Under the pieces are notes generated by a model, which did not search any database, was not told where the DNA came from, and worked only from the letters and a program-made list of their open reading frames with translations. This document shows, one piece after another, positions 1 to 11,023 of a DNA stretch of 64,000 nt; the stretch's first letter is position 1, and each line of letters begins with the position of its first letter. This stretch comes from Acanthopleura granulata (taxonomy: Eukaryota > Mollusca > Polyplacophora > Chitonida > Chitonidae), in the NCBI GenBank assembly GCA_016165875.1, contig JABBOT010000013.1, positions 8,912,909 through 8,976,908 on the forward strand, written 5' to 3'. A program made the translations under genes and the position numbers.

Positions 1-104
1 CATTTAAACTGAAGAGACATCATAAACCGACAGGGCCAGCGGGAACCCAGGCAACCCTGACTGCAGCAATACTCAGTATTATGGCCTAATAATGCGATAG
101 TTGT

Positions 105-200
105 CTTTTCAAGCCCAGCTCAGGTTTCCTTCCACCATGACGCTGGTCTCCGTCGTATAAGTGAAATATTCTTTAGTACGTCGTAATAATATAACCTAAT
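105..200 (+). repeat. SINE family A, 3' fragment
   Basis: The stretch reads like the 3' half of the window's commonest SINE: the sequence around TTTCCTTCCACCATGACGCT and GTATAAGTGAAATATTCTTT matches the full-length copy at 45.5 kb. The tRNA-like head is absent and the 3' end is diverged. Confidence 0.6.
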
Positions 201-357
201 ATAAAAGTATTGATTAAAGTGTCTTTTCCGAATTGTTTAAAGTATTCGTAGACTGAAAACTTCTGAACTCAATAGAATAAACCTCGAATAGGATAAATTC
301 CATAACAGTGGAACTAGTGGGTGGTGTGGCTGTTATTGGAAGAGTAGTGGAACGTAC

Positions 358-1814
358 CTGAAAGTAATGAAATATCCACCGTGCCTTCCACCTTGCCGCA
401 AATCGAATTGTTTCCTGCCAGGGTGGAGGTGGAGCAGTTTTGAATAACAACACCTGCGGAATCCGTGTTGACACTGCCCATGCATGCGTCCTGAGAACTG
501 GCCAGAACAGCCGAAAGGTTGTTCCTCACATCTTCGTTCGAGGACTGTAGATTTAGATAGGCACAGGAAAAGCAATCTGGACCTAGAAGAACAAGACACA
601 ACAGTCATACGTCATCTATAACTCTGTACACACACAAATTAACGATGGTGTTGAAACAGGGGAAAATTACAGACTTTAAATGCACAATGCAATATTTTAA
701 ATTCTCAAAAATGTAATAATTGTGAAATGCTTATGCTCATGGTGTTTTGCAGGGAGCTAGATGCTTATAATTTTGGGTGAAAGGTTAAATAAACATGGTC
801 AAATCCAAACGTTGAGAGAAATTGATTGTGTTGGCAGTTCAGCTCTTCGTACTATAATACGTTGATGGTTTCTCTAAATACGGACGCTCCACATGGTCGT
901 GGGTCTCCCCCGGGCTCTGCCCGGTTTCCTTCCACCATAATGCTGGCTGCCGTCATATAAGAGAAATATTCTTGAATTCCACGTATCACACCAATCAGAT
1001 GAATGAATAAAACATACGGGCGTTCACTAGTCTTTGCCCCTCCTCCAAAAGATCTTGGCGATTTTGGCCTATTTTAGTAGATGGCTGTGACACGAATGTC
1101 TGTTTCGAAGCCCAGGCAAACAAATAAATGTAAGCAATACAAATTGCCACGGGCCAATTCTTATCGAAACATTTCTGCAAGTTTTTTTCTGTAGTATTTC
1201 AAAGGCATTGATACCGCCTACCGATATACCGCCTCAATGCTTGGTCTATTGGTTAGAGCATCCGCTTCGAGGTCTGGAGATCCGTGCTTAAGCCCGAGTC
1301 GGGCTTTGCGCTCAGCATTGAGAGGTTACAGCAAGGAAACACAACTGGTCGGCCCTTTCTTAATATAATGTGACTGGGTGGGGTGGACCGATTGGCCTTT
1401 TAAAGAGTCCTCGTGTTTCTTTGTTTGATCATGTGTAAGGCCTATCGCTATCTGAGAGTTTAACAGGCCATTTGTTAATCGTTTTCCCTGTTAGATTAAA
1501 GGTACTATTACCTCCCCCACCACCCCCTGGTTTTCTGTGAAAGGTTGTGTTCCTTCCCTTGCTGCTCGTGTCTTCGGCATGATGTACAAGTGGCGGCAGC
1601 ACGTTGGCATCACACCACAAGAAGACAGTATATGCATACACTAAGAAGGACTCCTCGTCGCCATATGACTGAAACATTGTTAAGCACGACGTTAAACCTC
1701 TAGCACTCACTCACTCACCCACTCTCCCAAAGCCATTTTCTTACCTGCTGCTATAGAAACTATGAGAGCCATACATACGGCCAGGGTCACAGATTCTCTT
1801 GTGAAACTGTCCAT
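358..1814 (-). CDS. Secreted Ly6-like (three-finger fold) protein, first two coding exons; 3' end outside window
   Basis: Exon 1 (1745-1814) starts at ATG 1814 and encodes 23 residues of a signal peptide (MDSFTRESVTLAVCMALIVS...), ending at a GTAAGA donor in phase 1. Exon 2 (358-582) follows a TTCTTCTAG acceptor, restores the frame exactly and stays open for 75 codons to a GTACGT donor, again phase 1. The mature part begins PDCFSCAYLNL, so the first two cysteines have the C-x2-C spacing seen in Ly6/uPAR and the insect Quiver/Sleepless group. Further cysteines lie at DACMG, QNCS and SIC, and there are N-glycosylation sequons (NNLS, NCST, NNSI). The expected terminal CC...CN exon is not found before the left edge. 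The Ly6 assignment rests on cysteine spacing and secretion only; another small cysteine-rich secreted protein is possible. The intron holds SINE insertions. Confidence 0.6.
885..1010 (+). repeat. SINE family A, 3' half
   Basis: It contains GGGCTCTGCCCGGTTTCCTT, an ACCATAATGCTGGC core, GAAATATTCTTGA and a degenerate AATGAATAA tail, as in the other copies. It sits in the intron of the Ly6-like gene. Confidence 0.7.
1215..1720 (+). repeat. tRNA-derived SINE family B with (CACT)n tail
   Basis: The left end resembles a tRNA (GGTCTATTGGTTAGAGCATC as an A-box region). The right end reads GGACTCCTCGTCGCCATATG, then a conserved CGACGTTAAACC block, then CACTCACTCACTCACC. The middle (about 1400-1480) recurs at 44.85 kb, and the 3' block recurs reversed at 50.45 kb and 62.1 kb, so this is a dispersed family. 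Confidence 0.55.
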
Positions 1815-2074
1815 TATTCTCCAAATTGCAGGCTAAGTCTGTAAGATATCAATAAACACTTTGAAAGCACCATCACGGGTCAAGTTTAAGGAAAATTTAA
1901 AGCCATCTCCGCTAATTAAATGGATTAAGATCGACCTGCAATCTTTCCAAAATTAATCCCAGTGGGACTTCCACCATGTCAACTGGTTTCCTGAAATTCA
2001 CAAACAGGCCAGTTTATTAAAAAACTTATTACTCTCGGGCGACCTGAGATCTTCAAGTTTGAAACCCGAAACGA

Positions 2075-2495
2075 AATACACCCGATCAGTACACATGCTC
2101 GGACCGCTTAAGGTGAGTTCACACACCGTGTCAGGCATGTACTATACACCCGATCAGTACATATGTTCAGACCGCATAAGCTGAATTCACACCCCGTGTC
2201 AGGCATGTACTTTACACCCGATCAGTACATCTGTTCAGACCGCTTAAGCTGAGTCCACACCCCGTGTCAGGCATGTACTATACACCCGATCAGTACCTAT
2301 GCTCGCACCGCCTAAGCTGAATTCACACCCCGTGTCAGGCATGTACTATACACCCGATCAGTACATATGCTCGGACCGCTTAAGGTGAGTTCACATCCCG
2401 TGTCAGGCATGTACTATACACCCAATCAGTATATAAGCTCGGACCGCTTAAGCTGAGTCCACATCCCGTATTAGGAATATACTATATCTCCGCTC
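2075..2495 (+). repeat. Tandem repeat, 68-bp unit, about six copies
   Basis: The word CCCGATCAGT or a one-base variant recurs at exact 68-bp steps (2081, 2149, 2217, 2285, 2353, 2421), each unit ending near GTGTCAGGCATGTACT. The last unit (from 2489) is decayed. There are no unique spacers, so it is not a CRISPR-like array. Confidence 0.95.
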
Positions 2496-3330
2496 AGTAC
2501 GATTGCCCTTTCCACATCACATTTCCAGCGAATATGAGATAGACAAGAGACAAAACTGTACAGTTTTCAATGACAAAGAAAACTTACCCGTACGCAGATT
2601 TAAACACCACATATTTGAAACAAAAATTACATTGATTGATCTCATTTACATTTTTGACTGGTGTTTGTGCCATACGCAACAAGGTTTCACCTGTACAACC
2701 TTGACCCGCATAACGGTGAGAGTAAACTGGAGAAACATAATTATGGTCAAAGAAAGTAAATACACCGATTGCATGAGAGTAAACAAAATTACGTCGAGAA
2801 CGTTTACTAGTTCTGAAACGAGCAACTCAGCATGAAGTGGCGGTGTTGATGAGTCGCTCTTTCACGAGGTCTTTGCCAATGTTGTTAGTTCATTCAGGTC
2901 ACAAAAAAGTGTTAGCTACTCGTTGAGGTGAGAAGATCGTAAAATCACATCAGGGTGTGAAATAAGGAACAAACTGTTTGCATGAGTACTTGACATGTTG
3001 TCCATGCAACACTGCGGGTAACTATATGCTGTCAAGACGCTTAAAAGACAAGCCCGTGAGCCTCTCGGGGGCGACCCACATAGGCTTGAAAGTGCACATT
3101 TTGCAACACTTCACTTCTCTGTCAATGCACGCTTGTGTGAACATTTTAATTTGATTTGGGGTACCAAACGACCTCAACAGATTGATTGAGTATTTTAAGT
3201 AACACATACAAGGTACATGGAAAAGCCAACCTTCTGTGCTCGTGATATCAGCGGGTATACTTTTGGCTTGTATATTGCCCGATCAAAGTATCTTCGCTAG
3301 AGCAACGTGATGACCTGCTTATCAGAAAAC

Positions 3331-3577
3331 CAAAGCAGTGCCGACTGGCCATGGGAACGTCAGTGTGCTCGCGATGACACGAAGCAGTGCCGACTGGCCA
3401 TGGGAACGTCAGTGTGCTCGCGATGACACGAAGCAGTGCCGACTGGCATGGGAACGTCAGTGTGCTCGCGATGACACAAAGCAATGCCGACTGGCCATGG
3501 GAACGTCAGTGTGCTCGCGATGACACGAAGCAGTGCCGACTGGCCATGGGAACGTCAGTGTGCTCGCGATGACACGA
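3331..3577 (+). repeat. Tandem repeat, 49-bp unit, five copies
   Basis: Five nearly identical units contain GCAGTGCCGACTGGCCATGG and GTGTGCTCGCGATGACAC; one unit lacks a single base. The near-identity points to recent expansion. Open frames across it on both strands are products of the periodicity. Confidence 0.95.
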
Positions 3578-4699
3578 TCGACCCAAGAGTCAAAATAAGA
3601 ACAACAGCCGAGTAACTAATACGATCGAAATGCACATAAATCGCAGTTATAGTATCCTCAATAGTCGGCCTCTTCAGCATGCAGGAGGATAGAATTACTC
3701 CCAGTAGGTTTTAACCAATAAGTGTGACGGGGAATTTAGTCAGGGATATCATTACTACTGTCTATAGGTAAACATTAGTCGCCCAACGGCCAGTATGTAT
3801 AGCCGCGTTCCATTTGTTGACGGAGCTGGTAAATATTCATGTCACTCAGAGTGCCCCAAATCACCCTGTAACAAAGATCGCAGCTACCTTTATCAGCGGG
3901 TACTGGCGAAAAATTAAGCATGGTGAGATATTACCCGATGATGTTATGAGAGCACCATCCTCCCCGTATATAATACCTTGACCCTCTCCATACTCGCCTG
4001 GGATACTTGCATGTATGGTCGCTGGTAAGATGTAATCGATTTATGAATAGAACGGCAGTGACACGTACCTGTGTACCAGGGTCTTCTACAACACGCACTG
4101 GTTTATCCCGACAGCCGATCATGAAACTCTTTCTATTTGCACCACGATTTTTTCCCTATTAAGGCGGTAGACCTGAATTCCCGGTTTAGAATAAATCTAG
4201 TGCCAAACAATTTCCATACTTCACTACTATACATGTATAACTCTTATCTTTCCCTCTTCCTTTGTAGGGATAATTGCTCCACCTTTCAGGAGCAGGCAGA
4301 CTCTGCTCAAAATAGCAATGCTCTTAGCCACAAACCTCTTCCTCATAAAGACTGTTTTTCTCTTTACAAAAGATTTATTCACGCTTTTCAAGTCTAACCC
4401 ACATCAAGATATTGAAACATATGACTCACCTTGATCAGCAGTCTACGTGGCACAGACACAGTCCGGTAAGTTACCGGCTACCAGAGATTGACAAAAATGA
4501 CCCATATTGCGCAGGTGTGTGCGATATATAGGGTATATAAGTGTTGAATTTCACAATACCCATCAAAAGACGAGGCTACAGACGAGCTGTCTCTGGTGAG
4601 CTTTCTTATGAGCTTAGGCTTTCTTCGTATTGAATAAAGAGTTTTTAGAGAATACAGCGACATTCTAGATGACAAGAATGCAAAACTACGTAGAACAAA

Positions 4700-5000
4700 T
4701 CTGATATGATTAATAACGGAATAGATAAAATGTTGGACAAAGGAGTAATCTCACCATCTACCAGTCCATGGCCATCGACTAGGGTGCTGGTTCAAGTTAG
4801 ACAAGTTCTGCCGCTTTTGTGTCGATTATCATGCACTAAACTCACTTCCTAAGAAGTTTGTACACTCAATTCCCTTAGTGGAGGACATCACTCAAGCTTC
4901 CCAACGAATTAGGTACTTCACCACCCCGGACATGCTCTCGGGATACTGTCAGACAGACGTAGCTGGAGAGGACAGGAAGAAATGGCATTTTCAACATGTT
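4700..5000 (+). pseudogene. Ty3/Gypsy reverse-transcriptase fragment, decayed
   Basis: Frame-corrected reading shows the start of a Gypsy RT: KGVISPSTSPW, then a FCVDYHALN motif, PLVEDIT, and a block ending in DMLSGYCQTDV, in the usual order of RT motifs 1-3. At least one frameshift and several stops interrupt it, and no LTR, protease or integrase is seen nearby. This is a relic of an endogenous retroelement. Confidence 0.75.
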
Positions 5001-5029
5001 GTGGTCATTATAAGTTTAATGTTTAACAC

Positions 5030-6590
5030 AATGTTTTCCCTGTTATAAATTTGGATACATATAAGACCCAAAGGTTAGTGACATATAATCAGGAAATGAA
5101 ATGGAAGGACAGGAAGCAGATACAAGAGTTAAGTAAATTGAAAAGTGTAAACCCCGTGAACTTTGGAAATATTTGACATCAAAGAGTAATAGACACTGCG
5201 GTGAAAATATTTCATTAGATAAATTTTACAATTATTTCAAATTTATTTATGCAGAAATTGGTTTTGAAAATTTATATGTCAGTGTAGATCATGATGAAGA
5301 TACAGAATGTGTATACGAATAGCTCGAGCAGCCGTTATTGTAAAGGAGATTAGGGAAGCTATTTTAAAATCCAAATGTTATAAATCTCTTGGAACTTATT
5401 CGATGATAAATGAATTCCCAGCAATTTGATATTAAGGTATAATTTTACCGTTACACAGCAAAGGTGACTGTGATGAACCATCCAATTATAGAGGCATAAC
5501 ACTGAGAAGTTGTTTGTCTAAACTGTATAAAAGTGTCCTAAATATTAGAATCATTGATTGGGCCTTCAAATAATAAGTTAATGTATTTATTTATTTATTT
5601 GATTGGTATTTCACGCCGTTCTCAAGAATATTTCACTTATACGATGGCGGCCAGCATTATGATGGGAGGAAACAGGACAGAGCTCTAGGGAAATCCACCA
5701 CCATCCGCAAGTTGGTGTTTTTTTAGTAAACTTTAGCAATGCCAAGTTGATGTTAGTACTGCATGCGATATTTTTGATTCATTTGTGGAGAGCGTCATCA
5801 TGTATGCCTGTGAAGTTTCGGGGTTCCAGTACATTATCTCTTCAGAGAGAGTACAGTTACGATTTTTCAAAAATCTTTTAAATGTTAACATGTTAGCCTC
5901 TAAAGCTACTATTTATGGTGAGCTGGGCAGACAGCAACTGTGTCGAACTGTAAAATATTTTCTCAAACTTGTAAACTCAGAACATTTTATTTTGTTTAAT
6001 CTGATTGAATTGATGTTAAAGTGTTGTGAAGAAAAAGGTAATTGGCTGATGTTAGCTCGGAGATTATTACAGACATATTGTTAGGCGAAGAATGGTTATT
6101 TTTCAGGGGTGTTAATGTCAAATTATTTCTTACAATTTTCGTCAACGTGTAGCAGATTGTTACGAGCAGGAATTTCAAAATGATTTACGTAGTCCTAAAT
6201 TAAGTTGGTACGGGTATTTGAAACAAGCAGTGGATTTCGAGTGCTACCCGCAAAAGATTGCTTATCCGAAACATCGATGTGCTTTGACTCGCTTGAGGAC
6301 CTCATCGCGTGGCACGCGTGGAGAGATTGTGTGATGCTCACTCTGTTGAGGACGAGAACAATTTTGTATTTGTATGAGCCTTGTATGATGATCTCAGAAA
6401 ACAGCTTATCAAACCGTATTACTGGCGTCAGCCAAGCACATTTAAGCCGGTGGAGTTATTTACTTGTAAAATTAGCGGAATATTACGTAAATTTGGGCGT
6501 TACGTTCAGTCTCATCGCTTGCTATTCGCAGTCAAGTACTGTTTCTTATTGTCCGACATAATACAATGGCATGTAAAATTGTAAAAAATT
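5030..6590 (+). pseudogene. Non-LTR retrotransposon (LINE) 3' part, decayed, with nested SINE
   Basis: Around 5470-5575 the reading NYRGITLRSCLSKLYKSVLN is a typical LINE RT block. From 5785 a frame encodes ERVQLRFFKNLLNVN and YGELGRQQL, the usual region after the LINE palm. The 3' end reads VEDENNFVF...YDDLRKQLIKPYY (about 6340-6420), matching the terminal CCHC-like region. Stops and frameshifts separate the blocks, and a SINE (5583-5716) is inserted between them. No intact ORF remains. Confidence 0.75.
5583..5716 (-). repeat. SINE family A inserted in LINE relic
   Basis: Reversed copy: it starts with the TATTTATTTATTTATTTGAT tail complement, then TATTTCACTTATACGATGGC and the GGAGGAAACAGGACAGAGCT core. 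It separates two blocks of the LINE relic. Confidence 0.8.
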
Positions 6591-6612
6591 TATTTTAGCC
6601 ATTCACCCGTTG

Positions 6613-6855
6613 ATGTCATTCCCTATTCTTTGGTGAACATCTCTGAGTAATAATGGCCTGAAAGAGAATTGTCACTATCTTCCTGTTTGTATAGGCCATT
6701 CCCTATTCTTTGGTGAACATCTCTGCGTAATAACTGCCTGAAGGGGAATTGTAACTGTCTTCTTGTTTGTATAGGCCATTCCCTATTCTTTGGTGAACAT
6801 CTCTGCGTAATAATGGCCTGAAAGGGAATTGTCACTTTCTTCCTGTTTGAATACA
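6613..6855 (+). repeat. Tandem repeat, 80-bp unit, three copies
   Basis: The word CATTCCCTATTCTTTGGTGA begins at 6617, 6697 and 6777, exactly 80 bp apart. Units differ by a few substitutions. Confidence 0.95.
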
Positions 6856-6984
6856 CCGTGTAAGCTGAGTCTTCATAGAGCAATGATGTTCTATGAATAA
6901 TGTCAGGTGCGTGGGATTAACAGAGCATTGAATAAATATGAACAAGAGTAATATGTGTCTGTTCCAATGGCTAGATATATTCGA

Positions 6985-7180
6985 TCGTCTTATAATTTTA
7001 GACCAGTGTCGTCTAATAAATTACATTTATGCCATAGTGCTAAGGGACGTGTAAGATGTTACTTGTTAAACACACACATGAACAGTTAAAATAAAACCCT
7101 GTTTAGTTGGAACAAACTGACAAGAGGCCTGTAAGGTGTGACCATTTGCCAACTATCACCCTGTCGTCTTTTACATTAAC
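6985..7180 (+). repeat. MITE-like family M copy, partial
   Basis: It carries the family markers ACGTCTAATAAATT-like, GAACAGTTAAAATAAAACCC and GTGACCATTTGCCAACTATC, in the same order as the copies at 63.1 and 63.5 kb. Confidence 0.6.
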
Positions 7181-7903
7181 TTTCTTACAAAAAATAGCTA
7201 AACTTTGGACAACTTATGGTCACGAGGAATGCACATGATACTGTGAGTTGTGGTAGAAATAATTCTTTCGAAAATACACAGAAGAGAAAATGATCATCAT
7301 TCAACTGACATACCTACTGACAGCTCCTCAACAAGGACCATGAGACTCTCTCTTTGTAGAGTTGTTGTCCCTTATTATACAGCTCTATCATGTCTCACAC
7401 ACAATCTCTATAGCATACTGTTTGGAAGACAGTTCAAGAAAATTAATTTCACATTGAAACAATCACTCTGTTCTAAAGTTGTGTTCACAAATAGTAGATG
7501 TTGAGTCGCTCCTTAAAGAAATGTGAGAAATTAAGGCGAAATCTTCAACAAACATTGGCAGAAAGAAGTCTGGTGTGTCATGAAAAAAACCAACACCATC
7601 ATCCCAATTACTGGTGCAAACAGTTATCCTCACTCAGGTACCCATGAACATTGGTAACTAGAGAGACCCGAAAAGGCATCTCTGTCTAAAATCATTTGGA
7701 CACAAAAACGCCCCTGTGAATTCTCAAGTGTGGCTCATGAGCACTTCCTCTTAGGTAATACCTGTCAAGGTCTGTCCGCAACCTGCTGATGGTCAAGGGT
7801 TTTCTCCCGGCGCTATGTTCCAGTCACCATCATCGGTGCTGCTCAAAATATACAAGTTGATATGCACAATTCTAACAATTTTTCACCAAAACGCGTTCAC
7901 AAG

Positions 7904-8134
7904 CTAGTCTTGAAACCTCTGTTTCATAATTGTTGTGTTGGCATTTGTTTTGCTGTCCCGTGTTTTCAAATCACCGCCTATTATAGCAGTGTCAGGCCCT
8001 AGCTCAGTCAGAATATAGGCCATTAACGCCTCATCAACAAAACCATCAAATGAATCTATTCCTCTCCATAGAGTAATTCTAGATAAGCCACGTCTATTAA
8101 ATTGTAAAACATATTGTATTTTGTATCGCTTCAT
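7904..8134 (-). pseudogene. LINE endonuclease (APE-type) fragment
   Basis: The minus-strand frame contains SFDGFVDEALMAY and GPDTAIIGGDLKTR. The second resembles the GDFNAR active-site block of the apurinic endonuclease domain of LINEs, here with changed residues. No RT follows in this orientation, so it is an isolated relic. Confidence 0.5.
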
Positions 8135-8209
8135 ATTTTTACTTTTATACTACTTAAGCGAAGTTTTTACTATTTATTAATCTACGTGTTGGAATAAAAC
8201 CATTATTGA

Positions 8210-8310
8210 GGTAAAATGACAAGAGACAGGCTTGCATCGGTAAGGTGTCATTGTTTGTCATCCATGACACTACGCCGTCTCGCCTCTGGTTTTACCATAC
8301 GTGCTGTAGT
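8210..8310 (+). repeat. MITE-like family M fragment
   Basis: The segment GACAAGAGACAGG, GGTAAGGTGTCATTGTTTG, CCTCTGGTTTTACC follows the order of the family M core and runs directly into a SINE head. Confidence 0.45.
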
Positions 8311-8475
8311 CTTCTAGACCTCAGTCGGCTAGCGCGCTAGAGCAGCGCAATGACCCAGAAGCCTCACCACTAATGCGGTCGCTCTGAGTTCAAGACCAGC
8401 TCATGCTGGCTTCCTATCCGGCTGCACGTGGGAAGGTCAGCCAGCAACCTACGGATGGTCGTGGGTTTCGCTATG
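8310..8475 (+). repeat. SINE family A, head and core
   Basis: It has the tRNA-like head (TCAGTCGGCTAGCGCGCTAG), the B-box-like GAGTTCAAGACCAGC and the ACCTACGGATGGTCGTGGGT core. The 3' end is missing. Confidence 0.75.
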
Positions 8476-8931
8476 GAAAATTATACCTATGGAAAATTAT
8501 ACCATGAACTAATGTACATGTATATTTTGGGACGAATGTTGGTCGAAAAGCCCAGATGCTCGACCTATATATCTGATGAGCCTGTACCTGACATGAAATC
8601 GCTGGCGCGAAACTTTGAGTAGTGACATATTATTTTCAGATTCATATCAAATCTGTGCTATACCTAGCAGGAGTAAATTCCAAAGAACAATAGTACTCTT
8701 ATGTCCAAAACTGCGTTGATCATTACCATATTACCAATGTAGATTGGCGGTGAATTTTGATGACCAAACCTAGATTTTTGTTCCCCTTTTTTTCACCCCG
8801 TGATGAAATTTGTCTACCGCATCTTAGCGTAACTCTAATTATGCAGCACAAAGGGGTAATTCAATAATAAATACTGTATTTGAGAAAGAAAAAAACGTCT
8901 TATCGTCAATCATTTCCATTTACATCCACAG

Positions 8932-9057
8932 TATTTTCCCAGACTTCACCACTCGTCAGTTGCCGGAAAGATTCAGTCGCATTCGGAGAGGGGCCAAGAA
9001 AGTCAGTTACAACGTAGAACTGGAGATGATGGTCACGGAGCCATCAGTGTAAAAGTT
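8932..9057 (+). pseudogene. Copy of propeptide/catalytic boundary exon
   Basis: After a TCCACAG acceptor the reading [20 protein letters not shown] matches the main-gene exon at 45101-45212, including the RIRR processing site. The exon is 126 nt against 112 in the gene, so the frame from the acceptor is lost. A TAA at 9050-9052 replaces the tyrosine codon region of the intact exon just before the shared GTAAGT donor. Confidence 0.85.
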
Positions 9058-9167
9058 GTAAGTTATCCAACATATACCGCATGAAAGTAAACCAAGGTGC
9101 ACCTTGAGAAAGCTAGGCATACTATGGTCAGACTAAGAAGTGTTTGCAATGGGAAAGTTAACCAAGT

Positions 9168-9388
9168 ATTTATTTACTTATTTGATGGGTGTTTTACGCC
9201 GTATACTCAAGAATATTTCACTTATTCGACGACGGCCAGCATTATTGTGGGAGGAATCCGGCAGAGCCCGAGGGGAAACCCTTGACTATCAGCAGGTTGC
9301 TGGCAGATCTCCCCACGTACTGCCGGACAGGAAGGCAGCTTGAGCTGGACTTGAACTCACAGCGACCGCATTGTTGGGAGGGTCGATG
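9168..9388 (-). repeat. SINE family A, nearly full length
   Basis: Reversed copy with the TATTTATTTACTTATTTGAT tail complement, the AATATTTCACTTATTCGACG block, the CAGGTTGCTGGCAGATCTCC core and the TGAACTCACAGCGACCGCAT block. It lies in an intron of the pseudogene. Confidence 0.85.
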
Positions 9389-9391
9389 CGT

Positions 9392-9606
9392 CTACAATAT
9401 AAAAGACTACAGCATACAGAGTAAAAACTAGAGCAGTGATGAGAGTGTGACAGTTGGGAAATGTTCACACGTTATCCGTGAATCCGGCCTCTTGTCAGTT
9501 AGGGTTTTATGCTAACTTTTCTTGTGTTTAAGAAGCAACAACTTTCGCGCCCTCTTGTCCCATGGTTTATGCAGAATTAGGGGCTCTGGTTTTACTCTTT
9601 GTGCTG
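9392..9606 (-). repeat. MITE-like family M copy
   Basis: The reversed core includes ATCCGGCCTCTTGTCAGTTA and AGGGTTTTATGCTAAC, the complement of the GTTAGAATAAAACCC block. It ends where a plus-strand SINE begins. Confidence 0.6.
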
Positions 9607-9607
9607 T

Positions 9608-9775
9608 CCCATGATGGTTTCCTCTCGGATCGTACGTTTGAAGGTCTACCAGCAACCTGCGGATGGTCGTGGGTTCCTCTCGAGCTCTATCCGGTTGCCT
9701 TCCGCCAGCATGCTGGCGAGGTCGTATAAAAGAATTACTGGAGTACGATGTAAAATACAAATAACTGAATCAGCT
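9608..9775 (+). repeat. SINE family A copy
   Basis: It contains AAGGTCTACCAGCAACCTGC, GGATGGTCGTGGGTTCCTCT and a diverged 3' end (GTACGATGTAAAATACAAAT). Confidence 0.75.
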
Positions 9776-9837
9776 GGAATCGACGATAAACGGATTCAAG
9801 AAAACACAAACACTACATATTGATTTCTCATCCACAG

Positions 9838-9990
9838 CGGCTTGTTCGCTTAGAGAATATCCGGATGTTATCCGTGGGTTGTATCCGACATGCATACAGA
9901 TGGTTCATTCTCGCGGTGACCTCTGCTACCGGGAAGATTTTAAACAACTGTGCTGTGAATTCTGCCAACCAACACAATCAAATAAATCAA
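9838..9990 (+). pseudogene. PLAC-like module 1 exon of the inverted copy (open)
   Basis: The exon lies between TCATCCACAG and GTAAGT, is phase 1-1 and 153 nt long like its counterpart at 36089-36241, and is fully open. It encodes [20 protein letters not shown] with the same six cysteines as the main-gene module. Because the rest of the locus is broken, it is annotated as part of the pseudogene. Confidence 0.85.
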
Positions 9991-10900
9991 GTAAGTATTT
10001 TACTCCATTTAAGGATCTTAATCGGCACAAGAATAGGTCCTACAACCTTAAGAACATTTAAGAGAATGTGTGCCTACCAGGCGTACCAGACGGCGATTGA
10101 AGAAGGCCATTTTTCTCACCTAAGTCCAAATTTGAAACACGATTGAAGAACCTTATTTTTTGGTAATGAAATGAAAACGATTCCTTTACGTGTTATTTTG
10201 AAACAAATGCATTATGACAAAGTTATATATTCGTCCTGGTGAGGATAACCTTTCTTTATATGAATGCATATATATCAATACATAATACATATTATTCCTA
10301 TTTGCCCCCTCTATGAGAATGTAAGAATAGCTTTACTGCCTTCAATTTTTTTTAAATATTAGAGATGTTAATAGCTTTAACGTTCTACTTTAAACCACCT
10401 CATGGAAGTGTGTTACTTCACCATAAGACGAAGGATGTCGACACGGGTTTAGTCCCTTGACCTTCAGTATTAACTCTGTATGTATAAGCGCACCAGGCAC
10501 ATATATGTGTATGATTGTTGTATGTGTTGTACTCAGACATATTGTCTTACAAACTGGTAATTATGTATCCATACAACATTTAAGGTAGATTTACCAAATG
10601 CTTAGAAAACATGGTAATCTAACTCTATATCACGACACCTCTTTTAGGTATTTTGTTCGGCATGTGTTGTCATGTTGATTGCGATAAAATTGTGTATTTT
10701 GTCCACATTTCTGGGTGCTACTCCTTAACAGCAGTGTGTAGAGAGTACACCGTTCATCACTTCAACACATGGGCAATAACATTTAATTGCATTTAACATG
10801 TTTTAAGATTTTAGCACTAGAACGGCGTTGACAATTTTTTTTAATTTGTGAGTGTACGTTTAGCGTAATGACAATTCTTGCAAAATTTCTTCTTTTATAG

Positions 10901-11023
10901 ACTGTCAATTAGGAGACAAATCCATGGATTGCAGCAACATAACTCCTGGGTATTTTTACAGATCTCATATCGAAGGTCTCTGCTGCGAAACATGTGCAAA
11001 ATTTAAGAGAACAAACCACCCAG
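10901..11023 (+). pseudogene. PLAC-like module exon of the inverted copy, one cysteine lost
   Basis: It is a 123-nt phase 1-1 exon between TCTTTTATAG and GTATGT, open throughout, most like main-gene module 3 ([25 protein letters not shown]). The third conserved cysteine is replaced: GYFYRS here against the AHCYNP pattern in the gene. Loss of a single cysteine should leave one unpaired. Confidence 0.85.

Noticed and set aside
2075..2495. Regular direct repeats that could be taken for a CRISPR array
   Set aside because: The whole 68-bp unit repeats with no unique spacers, and the context is eukaryotic.
3248..3572. Open frames on both strands across the 49-bp array
   Set aside because: The periodic DNA lacks stops by chance in several frames; no start context, splice sites or domain.
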